A DNA stretch of 64,000 nt from Sphingopyxis flava (GCF_900168005.1 NZ_FUYP01000013.1:1-64000); one strand, 5' to 3'; shown: positions 1-8,733, counted from the stretch's first letter. Program-made: numbers and translations. Notes: generated by a model from the sequence alone, not told the origin.

Positions 1-78
1 ATCGGAACCCTGCTCGACGCCTTCTCGCCCAGCGAATGCGCCAACTACCTCAGAAACTCCGGGTACGCGTCAATCTAA
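1..78 (+). CDS. IS630-family transposase, C-terminal tail (partial)
   Basis: An open frame runs in from the left edge and ends at a TAA. It encodes 25 residues ending in a DAFSPSECANYL...GYAS pattern. That tail is typical of the DDE transposases of IS630-family elements. The catalytic domain lies outside the window, so the element may be whole or broken. It sits 12 bases from the end of the apbE gene, so the iron-type operon stops against a mobile element. The family call rests on this short tail only. Confidence 0.6.
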   Translation: MGTLLDAFSPSECANYLRNSGYASI

Positions 79-90
79 GTGAAAACGAGT

Positions 91-1017
91 CTAGCCGAGC
101 ATCGCAGCCCAGGCGCGCGAGACATATTCGCGTTCCCGCGCCATCACGCAGGCAGCCAGTTGCTGCTCGTTAGCCAGTTTCATCGCGGCCTCAGGGCCGA
201 GCACGGTAAGCGCGGTTGCCCAGCCATCGGCCATCATGCAGCTGCGGTGGATCACTGTCACCGAGCGCACACCATTGATGATCGGCCGCCCGGTGCGCGG
301 ATCGAAGCTGTGCGAATAGCGCTTGCCATCGACCTCGAAGCCGCGGCGATAGTCGCCCGACGTTGCGACGGCGAGGTCGTGGAGGGCAATCCGCCAGCCG
401 GAGCCGGTCCAATCTGGGGGCAGTTCGACATCGACCCACCAGGGCTGGCCGTCGGGCCGGATGCCCTCGCCGCGCAGTTCGCCGCCAACCTCGAGGAGGA
501 AATGGCGCGTGCCCTGGGCGAGAAGCCATTCGGCCACGGCGTCGACACCATAGCCCTTCGCGATGCCCGAAAGGTCGAGAAGCGCATCTTCGCTCCGCCG
601 CGCCTCTCGCATATTCGGGTCGAACTCGATCCGGCCCGTATGTTGCGCCTTGGCCGGCGCCCGTTCGACCGGCCCCGCGCTTCCAAAGCCCCATTGTTCG
701 GTGAGCCGACCGAGCGCAGGCTCGAAGGCTCCGCCGCTTGATCGTCCAATGGCAAGCGCGGCCTCAAGGACATGGGCAAGCTCCAGCGGAACGCTCCGCC
801 AAACCCCCGGCGCGGCGCGATTGAAACGCGAGAGGTCGGACGCGGCTTCCCACTGGCTCATCGTAGCGACCACGCGGTCGAGCACCGCCTGAACGCCCTC
901 CGCTGCCCCCGTGGGAGGGAGGACGGCGTGCAGCGACCAGCTTGTTCCCATCGTTTCGCCGGCAAAGGTTTCGATAGCCGCGCGAGCCTCGCGCCCGGCA
1001 AAAGCAGCCGGCGTCAA
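91..1017 (-). CDS. apbE: FAD:protein FMN transferase (ApbE family)
   Basis: About 308 residues, the usual ApbE length. ApbE attaches FMN covalently to Thr or Ser of target redox proteins using FAD and Mg2+. Visible family marks are ETMGTSWS near the N-terminus, DLSGIAKGYGVD around residue 150, the FLLEVGGE strand, and HSFDPRTGRPI near residue 235. The frame opens with a TTG and has no clear signal peptide. The frame stays open further upstream, so the start is uncertain. It is the last gene of a four-gene minus-strand group with DUF4198, DUF2271 and PepSY-TM proteins, a set often seen beside TonB receptors. A flavinylated partner is inferred, not seen. Confidence 0.88.
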   Translation of the reverse strand: MTPAAFAGREARAAIETFAGETMGTSWSLHAVLPPTGAAEGVQAVLDRVVATMSQWEAASDLSRFNRAAPGVWRSVPLELAHVLEAALAIGRSSGGAFEPALGRLTEQWGFGSAGPVERAPAKAQHTGRIEFDPNMREARRSEDALLDLSGIAKGYGVDAVAEWLLAQGTRHFLLEVGGELRGEGIRPDGQPWWVDVELPPDWTGSGWRIALHDLAVATSGDYRRGFEVDGKRYSHSFDPRTGRPIINGVRSVTVIHRSCMMADGWATALTVLGPEAAMKLANEQQLAACVMAREREYVSRAWAAMLG

Positions 1018-1043
1018 GGCTCGCGGGATCAGGATACGGTCGG

Positions 1044-1868
1044 TCAGGGCGCCATCACTTCGAGCGTCGTGACATAGCTTGCACGCCGCTGCGGCGCCGC
1101 GGCCTCGCCCCCTCCAGCGCGCGGAGTCGTGACATTGAGCCAGTAAAGGCCGGCTTCGGGCCAGGTCACTTCGACCTTGCCCGCCGCATCGGTGACAAGG
1201 TCGATCTGGCCGAGCTGGTCGCGGTAGCGGATACCGCCCGGGATCACTGTCACCGTCAGCCCCGCGGCTGCCTTGCCGTCGAGAAGAAACTGGAAGATTG
1301 CGGTTTCACCCGCGAAGAGGTCGTTGGGGTGCGTCACCGGCGCCAATTCGATGCCCTTGCCGGTTGGCGTGAACAAATTCGTCGTCGGCTCGCCCACGGT
1401 CACGAAAATCTCGTTGCGGCTGCTGGATTCGGCAGTCTTCACATTGACCGCGCCGGCGGGGAGCCGTTCGGCGAGATTCGCGCGCGTCGTGCCGCGCGGC
1501 AGGCGCTCGGTCTTGCCGTCAAGCTCGTAGCTACCCACGAGCCCATCGGAGACCGACGCAATTCGCCAGGTTCCTCTTTGCGTGAGATGCACGTCGAAGG
1601 TGCTGCGATAGCGCCCGGTTGCGGCATTCTCGATTGGCGTCTCGCTGCCGTCGGGCGCCCACACCTTCACCGCATCGAGCCGGAGCGGCTGGTGCTCGAA
1701 ATAGAAAAGATCGTTCGACACTGCTGCATCGACCGTCACCCAGACATCGTCGCCCGATACGATGGTCGACGAGGGGAGCAGCCATTGCCGGTGCGCGCTT
1801 GCGGGCGCCGCGGCCAGAACCGCGACTGCAGCGCTCGCCGCGAAACCCAGGAGATACTTCATCATCAT
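1044..1868 (-). CDS. DUF4198 domain periplasmic protein
   Basis: 274 residues beginning with a cleavable signal peptide (hydrophobic stretch to about residue 25, ending ASA-HRQW). The mature part starts HRQWLLPS and continues with GDDVWVTVDAAVSND and FYFEHQPL. This matches the DUF4198 family of secreted beta-rich proteins found with metal and TonB-dependent uptake genes. Two Ig-like halves seem likely; the C-terminal half has GKVEVTWPEAGLYWL. The exact role is unknown. It lies between DUF2271 (15 bases upstream) and apbE (26 bases downstream) on the same strand, so co-transcription is expected. Confidence 0.8.
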   Translation of the reverse strand: MMMKYLLGFAASAAVAVLAAAPASAHRQWLLPSSTIVSGDDVWVTVDAAVSNDLFYFEHQPLRLDAVKVWAPDGSETPIENAATGRYRSTFDVHLTQRGTWRIASVSDGLVGSYELDGKTERLPRGTTRANLAERLPAGAVNVKTAESSSRNEIFVTVGEPTTNLFTPTGKGIELAPVTHPNDLFAGETAIFQFLLDGKAAAGLTVTVIPGGIRYRDQLGQIDLVTDAAGKVEVTWPEAGLYWLNVTTPRAGGGEAAAPQRRASYVTTLEVMAP

Positions 1869-1883
1869 TTTGGCCCTTTGCGC

Positions 1884-2414
1884 TTAGCGGAAGGAAATGG
1901 AAACGGCGCCAAGTTCACTCTTGCCCGCCGCACGCCCGCCGACGCCTGCCCTCGCCGGCCAGCTGAAGGGAATTCGCAGAAGCTCACGGCCGCCAACCTC
2001 GCGCGCGGCTTCGATCGCGAGAACATATTGTCCAGGCGCCAACGCGCCGAGCTGCGCACGCGAAAAGGAGATTTTGTGCACCCCCGGCGCGCGCGTCGCA
2101 CCGGTGATCCCGTCGGCGGGGAAACGGAGCGAGCGGCCCGAGACACGCCACCATTGGCGCACGTCCCGGAGCCATTTCGTCCCCTCGTTATTCTTCATGT
2201 CATAATCATACCAGACCGCGACACTCTTCGCTGGAGCACCCGCCTTTTCGACCCAGATCGCAACATAGGGGCGGTGATATTCGGCAACCTTCAGCCGGGG
2301 AATGGTGACGGTTACGTCCATCGTCGCGGGCGCCGCCGCGAGCGCCGGAGCCGCGAGCGTGCTGCTCAAGCCCAGCGTGAGACCAGTGAGGGCGGCACGA
2401 GAGACGGGCTGCAT
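1884..2414 (-). CDS. DUF2271 domain periplasmic protein
   Basis: 176 residues with a signal peptide (MQPVSRAALTGLTLG...ALAA). The mature domain carries YHRPYVAIWVE, VAVWYDYDMKNNEGTKWL and TGATRAPGVHKISF, which are typical of DUF2271. In known operons this family travels with PepSY-associated membrane proteins, DUF4198 and ApbE, suggesting a periplasmic flavin or electron-transfer role. Function is otherwise unknown. The gene is 11 bases after the PepSY gene and 15 bases before DUF4198, so all four are probably one transcript. Confidence 0.82.
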   Translation of the reverse strand: MQPVSRAALTGLTLGLSSTLAAPALAAAPATMDVTVTIPRLKVAEYHRPYVAIWVEKAGAPAKSVAVWYDYDMKNNEGTKWLRDVRQWWRVSGRSLRFPADGITGATRAPGVHKISFSRAQLGALAPGQYVLAIEAAREVGGRELLRIPFSWPARAGVGGRAAGKSELGAVSISFR

Positions 2415-2425
2415 GCGACAAACTC

Positions 2426-3067
2426 CTAATGGATGAACAGGATGGCGAGCGCGGCCGGGAGGGCAAAGCCCGAGGCCACTAGCGGCCAGGTGCTCTTGCG
2501 CTTCGCTGCGTGAAGCTGGAGCAGCAAGAGGCCAGTGAGCGCAAAGATCAGGCAGGCGCCGGCAAACAGGTCAATGAACAGGCTCCACACGGCGCCCGAG
2601 TTGCGACCCTTGTGAAGGTCGTTGAGATAAGAGATCCAGCCGCGATCGGTGATCTCCGCAGTCACCGCCCCGCTCGCGCGGTCGATCGCAACCCACGCAT
2701 CGCCGCCGGGGCGCGGCGCCGGAAGATAGACTTCGCCTTCGGACCATTCAGCCTCTGCCGACGCCCGGAGAGGCAGCGCCTCTTCGACCCAGGCGGCAAC
2801 GCTCCGCGGCAGGCGTGCCTTGCCTTCGGAAGGACCCGATGCGACGGCGCGGAGAAGCGGCGCGGGTAGCTGCGCCGACCGCTCGGCAGTAATGGGCTGC
2901 CCTTCGATATCGGCGGCGTGATTGAGCGTGAATCCCGTGATCGCGAACAGCAGGAGGCCAACGAGGCTCACGGCCGAGCTCATCCAGTGCCACATGTGCA
3001 ATTGCTTCAGCCAGAAGGCCTTCCGGCTCTTCGTCTGTGCCGGTCGCGGGGACAAGGGTGCGTGCAT
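2426..3067 (-). CDS. PepSY-associated TM helix protein
   Basis: 213 residues from the chosen ATG. An upstream in-frame GTG/ATG region would add 18 residues lacking family character. The protein has a membrane anchor at about residues 25-45 (HMWHWMSSAVSLVGLLLFAI), a periplasmic PepSY-like part with VAIDRASGAVT and WISYLNDLHKGR, and two C-terminal helices. The LHKGRNSG...LFAG pattern is common in PepSY-TM proteins that move electrons across the membrane. It is the first gene of the DUF2271-DUF4198-apbE operon and lies just downstream of a probable Fur box. Confidence 0.82.
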   Translation of the reverse strand: MHAPLSPRPAQTKSRKAFWLKQLHMWHWMSSAVSLVGLLLFAITGFTLNHAADIEGQPITAERSAQLPAPLLRAVASGPSEGKARLPRSVAAWVEEALPLRASAEAEWSEGEVYLPAPRPGGDAWVAIDRASGAVTAEITDRGWISYLNDLHKGRNSGAVWSLFIDLFAGACLIFALTGLLLLQLHAAKRKSTWPLVASGFALPAALAILFIH

Positions 3068-3108
3068 AGGATCGTCTGGATGAGAAAGGAACGAGCGGCC
3101 TCTATCGC

Positions 3109-3127
3109 GAACGATTATCAATTACAA
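3109..3127 (-). promoter_or_regulatory. probable Fur box
   Basis: On the minus strand the site reads TTGTAATTGATAATCGTTC. This resembles the Fur consensus with its GATAAT-type hexamers and the core TGATAATC. It is 42-60 bases upstream of the PepSY-TM start, where a promoter for the four-gene operon should lie. Iron control fits the gene set. The match is by eye and has not been scored. Confidence 0.55.
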
Positions 3128-3146
3128 TAATAAATGGCGCGAGGGG

Positions 3147-4031
3147 TCACCGCGATAGGTGCGGTGGAGAAAATCCTTCTCGCGACGAATTGCGCCTAAA
3201 CATCCTTTCAAAAACTCGTTCCACCCGGTCGCACCACAACGCGCGGACGCTGGGCCGCACATCCTGTACCCTCTGCGGCAAGGGCATCTGATCGAAAGTG
3301 ACAGTGGGCCGCCGACGGGCGCAGAGGCGGTGGAAAATGCCGTCAAGATCGCACGCGCTGCGACGGGGCGCTCCGGAGTGATCGCTTTCACCGGCGCCTT
3401 CCACGGCCGGACGGCGCTGAATCTCCTGGCCGGGACGGCCGAAGCGACGGGCAAGGGCTGGCCCGGAAATCAGACCCTCGACGCAGTCGCCATGAAAGGG
3501 GCACGAACCTGCAAAATTGTCGCCGCTCGCGCGAGGCACGCGCATATGCCCCGCCTCGCCGTGCGCTGCGCCTTGCACCGGCATGCCGCCCGAGATCAGC
3601 CCCACGCCGACGCCTGTACCGATGGTGATATAGCAGTGGCTTGAAAGCCCCTGCGCCCTTCCCCATCGCTGCTCGGCGAGCGCTGCCCCGACAACGTCGG
3701 TCTCGATCGCGAGCGGCGCGCCGAAGCGTGCAGCAAAATGGCGCGCGAGTCCGACCCCGCTCCAGCCGGGCTTTGTGGTCGCGCGGATCGATCCGAAGTC
3801 GGCGCTCAGCGGATCAAGGTCGAGCGGACCGAAGGATGCGATGCCCAGAGCATCGAAATGCCAGCCGCGAAGTATTTCTTCGAGTGCGCCAAGCGTCGCC
3901 TCGGGATCGCTCGTGGGCAATGTCTCCTGCGCGCGGACATCGCCGGGCCCGCTCCCCAGGATGGCAACGCATTTTGTGCCGCCAAGTTCGAGCCCCGCGA
4001 CCGATCGAGAATGGGTCTTTTGCACGTGCAA
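3147..4031 (-). pseudogene. truncated ROK-family sugar kinase (fructokinase-like)
   Basis: The first ~200 residues are a clear ROK kinase: GLELGGTKCVAILG at the N-terminus (ATP-binding start), the TIGTGVGVGLI strand, GEAGHMRVPR, and a zinc-type CPFHGDCVEGLISGPAL stretch as in bacterial fructokinases. Homology stops near GRPGQ (position ~3430). The remaining ~95 residues are not kinase-like; they are antisense to a scrap of gabT. The C-terminal ATP-binding part of the fold is therefore missing and the enzyme should be inactive. The reading frame stays open to 3147 only by chance. Confidence 0.75.
3309..3431 (+). pseudogene. gabT: fragment of 4-aminobutyrate aminotransferase (gabT)
   Basis: One forward frame encodes TGAEAVENAVKIARAATG followed by GVIAFTGAFHGRT. 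This is the highly conserved core of class III GABA aminotransferases (the PLP phosphate-binding region). Only about 40 residues remain. Neither the start, the catalytic lysine region nor the C-terminus is present. The fragment abuts the broken ROK kinase on the opposite strand, so one deletion probably removed the 3' ends of both neighbours or fused two gene scraps. Confidence 0.7.
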
Positions 4032-4414
4032 CCTCCCGATGAGGAGCCTTTCACCGGCTCCGAGTATCTCTTGCGTTTAACGCCTGCAGGTCCGCCGGGC
4101 CGCGCCCATCGCCCCGCATCCTATCGACCCCGCCCCAAGGCCATGCGCACAACATAGATCAATTTTTATCGGAATAGGCGGTTTTCCAATGCTTCTTCGC
4201 AAGAAGAGGCTGGAACCCTCACCCATGGCCCGCGTCTCAAGGGGGAGAGGATGATCCCCATGACGCGCGACACTCTAACCCGGTCCGGATTTGAGAAGAG
4301 CCGCGCGCGCAAGCCCCGTCCCCTCGAATGCGGCAGCGGCCGCGCGCCGGTCCGGGGCGCAGACGGCGCGCCGACAGCGGGCGCCCAGCCCCGCAGGATA
4401 GAAAGGCCGTGGCG
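4032..4414. other. intergenic stretch, no gene seen
   Basis: About 380 bases between the broken kinase and the glucose dehydrogenase. I see no coding frame with family character. An element resembling a sigma-EcfG promoter (GGAAC at 4212, then CGTC after 16 bases) lies about 180 bases upstream of the dehydrogenase start, but it has a mismatch and is not called. Confidence 0.4.
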
Positions 4415-6811
4415 ATGAACCGGATTCGGCAGATTTTCCCCGCTCCCTGGCTGGCCCTTTTGACGGGGCTTATCCTCGTCCTCATCGCGATCCTCTTGCT
4501 GGTGGGAGGGGCCTGGCTCGCGGCTCTCGGCGGATCACCCTATTATCTTGTGACCGGCGCCGCGATGTTGGCGGCTGGGGGGCTTCTGATGCGCGGCCGC
4601 ATCGCCGGGGGCTGGCTCTATGCCGCAATCTTCTTTTTCACCCTGATCTGGGCTTTCTGGGAGGTCGGCGCGAACGGCTGGGCCCTCGTCCCGCGCATCA
4701 TCGCACCCCTTTTCCTGCTCGTTCTTGTATTCTTCGCGGCGGCGTCCTTGTCCCGGCAGCCCCGGCGCTGGCGGCGAGCGCTTGGTGCAAGCGCGCTTGT
4801 GATCGGGCTGGTCGCAGCCGGCGGCGCGATGCTCGGATGGCTCAACACCCCGCGGCCCTTGCGCGATCTGCCGGGCGAGCGTTGGGCGATGGCCGATCCA
4901 GCGCTCATGGCGGCGGGTTCAGACTGGCCCGCCTATGGCGGCACCTATAGCGCGCGGCGATATTCGCCGCTCGATCAGATTACGCCCGCAAATGTCGGCA
5001 AGCTCCAGCGCGCCTGGCTGTTCCACACGGGGGACCTGCCTTCGAAAGCGGCGCAAGGCACCTATGGCGCAGAAAATACGCCGCTGAAGATCGGCGACAG
5101 CCTCTATGTCTGCACGCCGAAGAATATCGTCCTTGCGCTCGATCCGGCGACCGGACGCCAGAAATGGCGCTTTGATCCGAAGGTCCCCGACGAGGCGATC
5201 CCCTATACCGCTGCGTGCCGAGGGGTAAGCTTTTATGGCGTCCCCGACGCTACAGCAGGACAGGCCTGTGCGCAGCGGATCATCTTCGCCACGCTCGATG
5301 CGCGCCTGTTCGCCCTTGATGCTGCGACCGGGCGGCCGTGCCAGGACTTTGGGAGCAATGGCGAGGTCGACACCAAGATCGGCATGGGGTCCACTCCGCC
5401 GGGATATGTTTCGATAACCTCGCCTCCGACGATCGTGCGCGGCATCATCGTCACAGGCCATCAGGTCCTCGATGGCCAGGATCGCTGGGCCCCATCGGGG
5501 GTCATCCGCGGTTTTGACGCGGTGAGCGGCAAGCTCGCCTGGGCGTGGGACATGATGAACCCCGAGTGGAAGGGCTATCCGCCGCCAGGCGAGACCTGGG
5601 CCCGCGGCACGCCGAATATGTGGACGATTGCCTCGGCCGACGAGACGCTGGGGCTTGTCTATCTGCCGATGGGCAACGCCTCGGCCGATTATTATTCAAG
5701 CCTTCGCCGCGGCCCGGAAAATCATTACGCGACGTCGCTCGTCGCGCTCGATGTCACGACGGGCAAGCCGCGCTGGCGTTTCCAGGCGGTGAAGAAGGAC
5801 GTGTGGGACTATGATTTCGGCGCCCAGGCGACGCTGATCGACTTTCCGGGGCCCGAGGGCACGACCCCGGCGCTCGTGCTGCCGAGCAAGCAGGGCGACA
5901 TCTATATCCTCGACCGGCGGACGGGGCGCCCGCTCACCCCGATCGGCACGGTCAAGGTGCCCCGCGGCGGCGTCGAACCCGCCGAACGCGCGCCGACCCA
6001 GATCGTGTCGCTCTGGCATAGCTTGCGCAAGGCGGATCTCACCGAGCGCGACATGTGGGGCATGTCCCCGATCGACCAGATGATCTGCCGCATCCAGTTC
6101 CGGAAGGCGAGCTACCAGGGCTTTTACACCCCTCCGACGAGCGAGCGCCGCTCGATCCAGTATCCAGGCTATAATGGCGGTACTGACTGGGGCGGCGTCG
6201 CGGTCGACCCGGAGCGCGGGGTGATTATCGCCAATTACAACGACATGCCCAACTATGTCCGTCTCGTTCCCCGCGCGGAAGCCAACAAAAAGGGCTGGGC
6301 GCCGAGGGACCAGGCGCGCGGCAATATCGGCGGCGCCGAGGGGGCAGGCGATCCTCAGGCCGGAACTCCCTATGCCATCGACGTCAATGCGGGCTGGCGC
6401 CTGCCCTGGACCGGCCTGCTCTGCAAGCAGCCCCCCTATGGCGGCATCCGCGCCATCGATATCGCGACCGGCAGGACAATCTGGGACCGGCCGCTTGGCA
6501 CGGCGCGGACCAACGGCCCGTTCGGCATCCCCTCGATGCTCCCGGTGACGATCGGCACCCCCAACAATGGGGGCGCGGCCGTCACGGCGAGCGGGCTTAT
6601 TTTCATCGCGGCCGCGACCGACAATCTGATCCGCGCGATCGACCTCAAGACAGGCCGGACCCTCTGGACGGACGTCCTGCCCGCAGGCGGCCAGGCAACG
6701 CCGATAACCTATGAGGCGAACGGCAAGCAATATGTCGTCATTTACGCTGGTGGCCATCATTTCATGGAAACGCCGATCGGCGACGAGGTCATTGCCTACG
6801 CCCTCCCCTGA
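4415..6811 (+). CDS. gcd: membrane-bound PQQ-dependent glucose-type dehydrogenase
   Basis: 798 residues, normal for the membrane-bound glucose/quinate/shikimate PQQ dehydrogenases. The enzyme oxidises an aldose (or quinate) in the periplasm and passes electrons to ubiquinone. About five membrane helices fill residues 1-140. A PQQ beta-propeller follows, starting WPAYGGTYSARRYSPL, with KWRFDPKVP, GVIRGFDAVSGKLAWAWD, WGGVAVDP and a C-terminal TPITYEANGKQYVV. I chose the ATG before NRIRQIF; the 29 codons upstream are arginine-rich and lack family character. No pqq biosynthesis genes are in the window. A hemerythrin gene follows 40 bases downstream. Substrate (glucose versus quinate) cannot be settled here. 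Confidence 0.9.
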   Translation: MNRIRQIFPAPWLALLTGLILVLIAILLLVGGAWLAALGGSPYYLVTGAAMLAAGGLLMRGRIAGGWLYAAIFFFTLIWAFWEVGANGWALVPRIIAPLFLLVLVFFAAASLSRQPRRWRRALGASALVIGLVAAGGAMLGWLNTPRPLRDLPGERWAMADPALMAAGSDWPAYGGTYSARRYSPLDQITPANVGKLQRAWLFHTGDLPSKAAQGTYGAENTPLKIGDSLYVCTPKNIVLALDPATGRQKWRFDPKVPDEAIPYTAACRGVSFYGVPDATAGQACAQRIIFATLDARLFALDAATGRPCQDFGSNGEVDTKIGMGSTPPGYVSITSPPTIVRGIIVTGHQVLDGQDRWAPSGVIRGFDAVSGKLAWAWDMMNPEWKGYPPPGETWARGTPNMWTIASADETLGLVYLPMGNASADYYSSLRRGPENHYATSLVALDVTTGKPRWRFQAVKKDVWDYDFGAQATLIDFPGPEGTTPALVLPSKQGDIYILDRRTGRPLTPIGTVKVPRGGVEPAERAPTQIVSLWHSLRKADLTERDMWGMSPIDQMICRIQFRKASYQGFYTPPTSERRSIQYPGYNGGTDWGGVAVDPERGVIIANYNDMPNYVRLVPRAEANKKGWAPRDQARGNIGGAEGAGDPQAGTPYAIDVNAGWRLPWTGLLCKQPPYGGIRAIDIATGRTIWDRPLGTARTNGPFGIPSMLPVTIGTPNNGGAAVTASGLIFIAAATDNLIRAIDLKTGRTLWTDVLPAGGQATPITYEANGKQYVVIYAGGHHFMETPIGDEVIAYALP

Positions 6812-6851
6812 CCGCGTCGGCCCCACATATTTTCCAAGCAAGGAGACGAAA

Positions 6852-7418
6852 ATGGTAAACCTTACATCGCAAGCGCTCAAACATCCCGCGTCGCTCGCCG
6901 GAGCGGTCGCAACCGGTTTTGTCGTCGGTCTTGCGGCCAATCTTGGCCGAAAGGCCATCGTACAAGGCGTATCCGCCGTACAAGGCGAATGGGACGAGGA
7001 GTTGAAGGCAGAGCACCGCGCGACCCTGAAACTCTTTGATGCCATCGAGGCGACGAGCGAAAAGCAGAGCGTGCGCCGCAAGATGCTTCTGGTGCAGCTC
7101 AAGCACGCGCTCAGCAAACATGCCTTCGAAGAGGAAAATGTTGTCTATCCCGCGATGCGCGATCATGGCCAGGTCAAGGAAGCCGACGCGCTGGTCCACG
7201 ACCACGGCTATGTGAAGCAATATCTCTTTGATCTTTCGGAACTTTCACCCGAAGATCCGGCATGGATGGCGAAGATTCGCGATTTTCGTTCCGACATCGA
7301 GGAGCATGTCCGCAAGGAGGAAGAGGAACTTTTTCCTCGGCTGCGCGCGGCTCTCGGCGAGGCCGGCAACAAGCATGTCACCCACGTCATGAACAAAGCC
7401 GGCTTCGCGGCTGCCTGA
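6852..7418 (+). CDS. hemerythrin domain protein
   Basis: 188 residues, with an AGGAG ribosome site 7 bases before the ATG. The N-terminal ~30 residues are hydrophobic (SLAGAVATGFVVGLAAN), perhaps a membrane anchor. The four-helix hemerythrin part has the expected diiron ligands: AEHRAT, SKHAFEEENVVYP, HDHGYVK and EEHVRKEEEELFP. Such proteins bind O2 or NO, or store iron, and are often stress-induced in sphingomonads. The gene follows gcd closely, so read-through is possible. Confidence 0.88.
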   Translation: MVNLTSQALKHPASLAGAVATGFVVGLAANLGRKAIVQGVSAVQGEWDEELKAEHRATLKLFDAIEATSEKQSVRRKMLLVQLKHALSKHAFEEENVVYPAMRDHGQVKEADALVHDHGYVKQYLFDLSELSPEDPAWMAKIRDFRSDIEEHVRKEEEELFPRLRAALGEAGNKHVTHVMNKAGFAAA

Positions 7419-7427
7419 CGCCCCCCT

Positions 7428-7447
7428 GCACCGTTGCCGAACGGTGC
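7428..7447 (+). terminator. hairpin after the hemerythrin gene
   Basis: A perfect 8-bp stem (GCACCGTT / AACGGTGC) with a GCCG loop begins 9 bases after the hemerythrin stop. There is no T-tract, so it is not a textbook intrinsic terminator. It could act as a 3'-end stabiliser. Confidence 0.3.
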
Positions 7448-7648
7448 CCTGGCGCTGCTTTCCAAGGAGCGGTGACCGCGGTCGTCGCTGGCGTCATCCT
7501 GCCAGCGGCCGCGACGTCGCACCCGGCGCCCGCGCCCTCCGGCGGGCGCTTCCGGCTCGAGACAAAGCGGTAAAGTTTCTAACCTGCAGTAAGAACAGGA
7601 ACAGGTCCCGGGCCACGCGCGCTTCGCCTACTGGAAGGAGAAGCTGCT

Positions 7649-7957
7649 ATGTTCATGCACAACAAACGTCTGCAATACACCGTCCGCGTTTCCGAACCCA
7701 ATCCTGCGCTTGCCTCGCTCCTGCTCGAACAATTTGGCGGGCCCGACGGAGAACTTGCCGCCGCGATGCGCTATTTTACACAAGGTCTCGCCGAAGACGA
7801 CCCGGGCCGGAAAGACAGGATCACAACGATAGCAACAAGTATCGCAACCCGGATTACGATAGTTGCCCGGGCTATGCGCCCTCCGAAAATCGACCGAAAA
7901 GCGGCAGTGCCTGCGCTCCTTATTTTCGCCAAATCGAATTGCATGGCAGCCCCCTGA
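7649..7957 (+). pseudogene. manganese catalase, N-terminal remnant
   Basis: The frame starts after a good GGAAGGAGAA ribosome site. The first ~57 residues (MFMHNKRLQYTVRV, PNPALASLLLEQFGG, ELAAAMRYFTQ, EDDPGRKD) match the start of Mn-containing (dimanganese) catalases, including the first metal-ligand glutamate region. After GRKD the family sequence vanishes. The next residues (RITTIATSIATR...) lack the expected ATEELSH helix, and a full enzyme would be near 290 residues. The protein should be inactive. Most of the gene has been deleted, probably with insertion of the downstream toxin-antitoxin and IS DNA. Confidence 0.72.
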
Positions 7958-7983
7958 ATTTTGCAGGGAGCCACCCTAGGGCG

Positions 7984-8421
7984 TTACGCCGCAACCTTCC
8001 AGCCGCCGCTATCTTGCTCAAGCGTTATGCGGGCGTCGTTCTCCTCAAGATCGGAATCCACCAGCCGCTCGATCATGTCGCGGATATGGGCATTACCCTC
8101 GTCCAATTCCCGATAGATCGCACGAATGAACCGATCAGCAATCTTGGGCTGGCTGCTCCGCTTTTCCCATAGCGCGACCGTTTGAGCCTCATTGCCCAGC
8201 ATGGATGCTAGCTTTGCTTGGCTCAGGCCCATCTCTTGCCGCAGGAAGCGCAATTCGCTCCCGGTCAGCTTCCCGCCCTTGTTGACGATCCCATGCGCAA
8301 TGGCGCGATGCAGGCCCTCCACATCATGGATTGCAATGCCCGGTCCATAGGGGGTGTCGTGCTCATCATAGCCGTTCGCCAACCAGACGTTGCGAAGGCC
8401 GCACTCCCGATAATGATACAT
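7984..8421 (-). CDS. XRE-family antitoxin (MqsA-like)
   Basis: 145 residues. The N-terminus (YHYRECGLRNVWLANGY, TPYGPGIAIHDVEGLH) is a small domain seen in antitoxins paired with DUF4258 proteins. A helix-turn-helix follows at about residues 50-105 (LTGSELRFLRQEMGLSQAKLASMLG...VALWEKR). It starts 9 bases after the stop of a DUF4258 gene. The order is toxin first, antitoxin second, as in MqsRA. It likely neutralises the toxin and represses the pair through the palindrome at 8734-8754. The family link is inferred from domain layout, not from a search. Confidence 0.75.
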   Translation of the reverse strand: MYHYRECGLRNVWLANGYDEHDTPYGPGIAIHDVEGLHRAIAHGIVNKGGKLTGSELRFLRQEMGLSQAKLASMLGNEAQTVALWEKRSSQPKIADRFIRAIYRELDEGNAHIRDMIERLVDSDLEENDARITLEQDSGGWKVAA

Positions 8422-8430
8422 GCTCGCCTC

Positions 8431-8733
8431 CTAGAAAACGGTGATGACGATTGCCCGCTTGGGAACGTCAATCGCCACTGCCACGTCCAAATCCTTGCCC
8501 GCAACGCGGTGCGTCACGGTCAGTTTCCAATTCCCATGCATGTCCAGCGCCACCGGCTCGCTTACGATCCCGCGTTGCAGACAGGTCAAAACCTGCACCG
8601 GGGAAACCTTGCGTTGCCGCATTCGCTTCCGGTCGTGATGCGTGAAGATCACCTGAGCACTGTCCTGAGCAATCTCGCGAAGGACTTTGAGTGCTGTTGC
8701 TTCGTTCATCCGCATGGGAACCGGATCGATCAT
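8431..8733 (-). CDS. DUF4258 protein, probable toxin
   Basis: 100 residues from the first ATG. DUF4258 proteins adopt a small RelE/MqsR-like RNase fold. The pattern VIFTHHDRKRMRQRKVS...VLTCLQRG...WKLTVTHRVAGKDLDVAVAI is typical. The first ATG directly touches the operator palindrome and has no ribosome site. The ATG codons 6 or 8 residues later (8715 or 8709) may be the real start. It is co-oriented with the XRE antitoxin downstream. The toxic activity is inferred. Confidence 0.72.
   Translation of the reverse strand: MIDPVPMRMNEATALKVLREIAQDSAQVIFTHHDRKRMRQRKVSPVQVLTCLQRGIVSEPVALDMHGNWKLTVTHRVAGKDLDVAVAIDVPKRAIVITVF

Noticed and set aside
4212..4236. possible sigma-EcfG promoter before gcd
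   Set aside because: GGAAC is followed by CGTC at 16 bases, a mismatch in the -10 element, and the distance to the gene is long.
7598..7623. possible sigma-EcfG promoter before the Mn catalase stub
   Set aside because: GGAAC-N17-CGCT has a mismatch in the -10 element. It is suggestive because Mn catalases are often stress genes, but not sufficient.
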